From positions 1-5,674 of the forward strand of contig CANQEA010000084.1 of the NCBI GenBank assembly GCA_947594095.1: a stretch of DNA of 5,674 nt. Reading direction: 5' to 3'. A program made the position numbers and the translations under genes. The notes below the pieces were generated by a model that saw only the letters and a program-made list of their open reading frames with translations, searched no databases and was not told the DNA's origin. The DNA comes from an uncultured Clostridia bacterium. Its GTDB lineage: Bacteria > Bacillota_A > Clostridia > TANB77 > CAG-508. The stretch's first letter is position 1. Each line of letters begins with the position of its first letter. Positions 4,017 through 5,674 of the stretch are shown here, in pieces.

Positions 4017-5606
4017 TTATTTATACCAACCTTCTATACCATAATATTCGTTAAACCAATTTGGGTTTATATCTCCAACTAATGTTGAACTATATGCTAT
4101 TATATATTTGTTATTACATAAACTTATATATGGTATATCATTTTTGTATATTTCTATTAATCTTTTATATCTTTCTTTAATAATTTCATTGTCATTAGTA
4201 TTTTTAACTTCATTCATTATATTAGTAATTTCTTCTGTATTGTAGTTTGCTAAATTATTCTCCCCAAAGAATAAATTCATATTTGGACTTGGAGATACGT
4301 ACATGCTACATAATGCAATATCATAATTTTTAGTATTCATATTATTTTGATATTGTTCATCCCCAAGCTGTTGAATATTAACTACTATACCTTGATTTGC
4401 AAGCTGAGCTTTTATATTTTCTGCAATTTTTACTTGACTATTGTTACTTGCCCTTACTAAAAGATTAAGTGTTATCGTTTGTGTTTTCCTATTTTCCGTT
4501 TTTTGCCATGTTCTATTTCTATATGACCATCCTGCCTCAGTTAAAACTTGTTTTGCTTGTTCTGGATTGTATCCACTACTTGCTTCTTGTTCATTTGCAA
4601 GCCAGTTTCCATAGTCTAATGGAAAACTAGATGTTAATGCATTTCCCCCTAAAGTAGTTGATACAATATTATCTTTATCTATTGAATATGAAATAGCCCT
4701 TCTTACTTCTTGTTTAGATAATAAGTATCTAGCTGTGTTTAATATTAAAAAGGTATGCTCTCTTCCTTTTATTTCTTTTGAGCTATATCCTATTGTTCCA
4801 ATATATTGAGATAAGTTAGTATTATCTGTTGCAGTCATGTCTATATTTCCTATTTTAAAGCTATTATACATTTCTCCTACTGATGAATATAAGTTAACTG
4901 TTATTTTTTCTAATGTTAGCTCTTTTTCTTTACTATCTCTCCAATTCGGATTTTTAACTAATGTTATATAAGACGGATATGTTTCTGAAATTTTGTACAT
5001 TCCTGTTCCAATTGGCATGTTGTTTTTTTCAGTATTCACAAAGTCCTCTTGGTCATAATATTCTTTTGATAAAATTGGAAATGTTAAATTATATTCAAAA
5101 AATGGTTCTTCTTGATTTAAATTAAAAGTAATTGTAAAGTCATCTACTATATCAACACTTGCTATATTTTGTATATTGCTTAAATATACAGATGATGTTT
5201 CTCTTATTTTATCTATGGTAAATTGTACATCTTCAGCTGTAAATATTTGCCCATCTGACCATCTTACATTTTCTTTTAGTTTTACAAGATAGGATGTTTC
5301 GCTCTGCTTTGCCCATTCTTTTGCTAAACTTCCTTCTGCTTTATAGTCTGATGTTAATGTTATTAGTGGTTCATATACTAGTTTTGTAATGTCTTGAACG
5401 TTTTTGTTTTTACTTAAAATAGGATTTATTGTGTCAAATTCTGCAACAGCAAGTCTTATTTCTTTTATTTTATCTGGACCGTTTTCGCTAGATTGTGATT
5501 GAACTTGTTCGTCTTTTTCTTCTTGGGTTCTAATTATATAAATTGCAAAAACTAAAATAACAATGACAAAAATAATGAAAAAATATTTTATCCCATTTGA
5601 TTTCAT
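4017..5606 (-). CDS. ABC transporter substrate-binding protein, family 5 (peptide/nickel/oligopeptide type)
   Basis: A 529-residue extracytoplasmic solute-binding protein that would capture peptides or a similar ligand for an ABC importer. Residues 8-25 form one hydrophobic helix, preceded by lysines, and then a polar linker (to about residue 46) leads into the SBP_bac_5 domain. Recognisable family blocks are KLVYEPLITLT (about 75-85), SLAKEWAK (about 93-100), then LKENVRWSDGQIFTAEDVQF (about 110-129), GTGMYKI, and the NTARYLLSKQEVRRAISYSIDKD block that matches the family's 'N-T-x-x-x-P-x-x-D-x-x-V-R-x-A-x-x-x-A-I-D' region. No lipobox cysteine follows the helix and no clear signal-peptidase site is seen, so the protein is probably held by an uncleaved N-terminal anchor rather than by lipid. 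The ATG at 5606 has GAGGTGG upstream. The gene has its own promoter and no permease or ATPase genes beside it in the window. No terminator is visible after it, so some read-through into recA is possible. The ligand cannot be deduced. Confidence 0.9.
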   Translation of the reverse strand: MKSNGIKYFFIIFVIVILVFAIYIIRTQEEKDEQVQSQSSENGPDKIKEIRLAVAEFDTINPILSKNKNVQDITKLVYEPLITLTSDYKAEGSLAKEWAKQSETSYLVKLKENVRWSDGQIFTAEDVQFTIDKIRETSSVYLSNIQNIASVDIVDDFTITFNLNQEEPFFEYNLTFPILSKEYYDQEDFVNTEKNNMPIGTGMYKISETYPSYITLVKNPNWRDSKEKELTLEKITVNLYSSVGEMYNSFKIGNIDMTATDNTNLSQYIGTIGYSSKEIKGREHTFLILNTARYLLSKQEVRRAISYSIDKDNIVSTTLGGNALTSSFPLDYGNWLANEQEASSGYNPEQAKQVLTEAGWSYRNRTWQKTENRKTQTITLNLLVRASNNSQVKIAENIKAQLANQGIVVNIQQLGDEQYQNNMNTKNYDIALCSMYVSPSPNMNLFFGENNLANYNTEEITNIMNEVKNTNDNEIIKERYKRLIEIYKNDIPYISLCNNKYIIAYSSTLVGDINPNWFNEYYGIEGWYK

Positions 5607-5628
5607 ATTCCACCTCTATCCAACAAAT

Positions 5629-5657
5629 ATAATACATGAAATATGGAAAAATTTCAA
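5629..5657 (-). promoter_or_regulatory. Sigma-A promoter of the substrate-binding protein gene
   Basis: The -35 TTGAAA (5657-5652) and -10 TATTAT (5634-5629) are separated by exactly 17 bases, each one mismatch from consensus. The expected start of transcription is near 5622, giving a leader of about 16 bases that contains GAGGTGG before the ATG at 5606. No operator is recognised nearby. Confidence 0.72.
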
Positions 5658-5674
5658 GCCCTATTTTAAAAAAT

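Overview
The window is very AT-rich DNA. Every convincing gene lies on the minus strand, so transcription runs from high to low coordinates. The gene set (RecA, RecX, ScpA, a DUF2953 protein, a YtfJ/GerW-type sporulation protein, an oligopeptide-binding protein), strong AGGAGG-type ribosome binding sites and a LexA-like box of the Gram-positive type together point to a low-GC, probably spore-forming Bacillota, most likely a clostridial lineage. UGA is not needed as a sense codon, so the standard bacterial code fits.

Layout in transcription order: (1) positions 5657-4017 hold a well-formed sigma-A promoter and a single-gene unit for a membrane-anchored family 5 (peptide/nickel type) solute-binding protein. 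(2) Positions 4002-2844 hold the recA unit: a near-consensus promoter, a LexA-like operator over the expected start of transcription, an AGGAGG ribosome binding site, recA itself, and a strong Rho-independent terminator. The recA reading frame is broken by one extra base at about 3843. The first 30 residues sit in one frame and the rest (Walker A, Walker B, L1, L2 and the acidic tail) in another. (3) From about 2766 a second promoter (extended -10) starts a run of closely packed genes: RelB-like antitoxin, RelE/ParE-like toxin, recX, scpA, DUF2953 and ytfJ, the last running off the left edge. No terminator is visible inside this run.

How the genes relate: recA and recX are functional partners (recombinase and its modulator) and are often neighbours. 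Here a toxin-antitoxin pair sits between them, with the recA terminator on one side and recX only 16 bp away on the other. recX may therefore be expressed from the toxin-antitoxin promoter. scpA (chromosome condensation), DUF2953 and ytfJ (sporulation) form a housekeeping group downstream; scpB, the usual companion of scpA, is not between them. The scpA/DUF2953 junction carries a long hairpin enclosing a near-perfect Shine-Dalgarno sequence, and every plausible start codon for the DUF2953 gene is non-AUG. The DUF2953 and ytfJ genes share 47 bp in different frames.

The points most worth checking are the recA frameshift (assembly error, real mutation, or less likely recoding), the toxin-antitoxin pair between recA and recX, and the hairpin and non-AUG start of the DUF2953 gene. 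I found no CRISPR array, insertion sequence, tRNA or rRNA.
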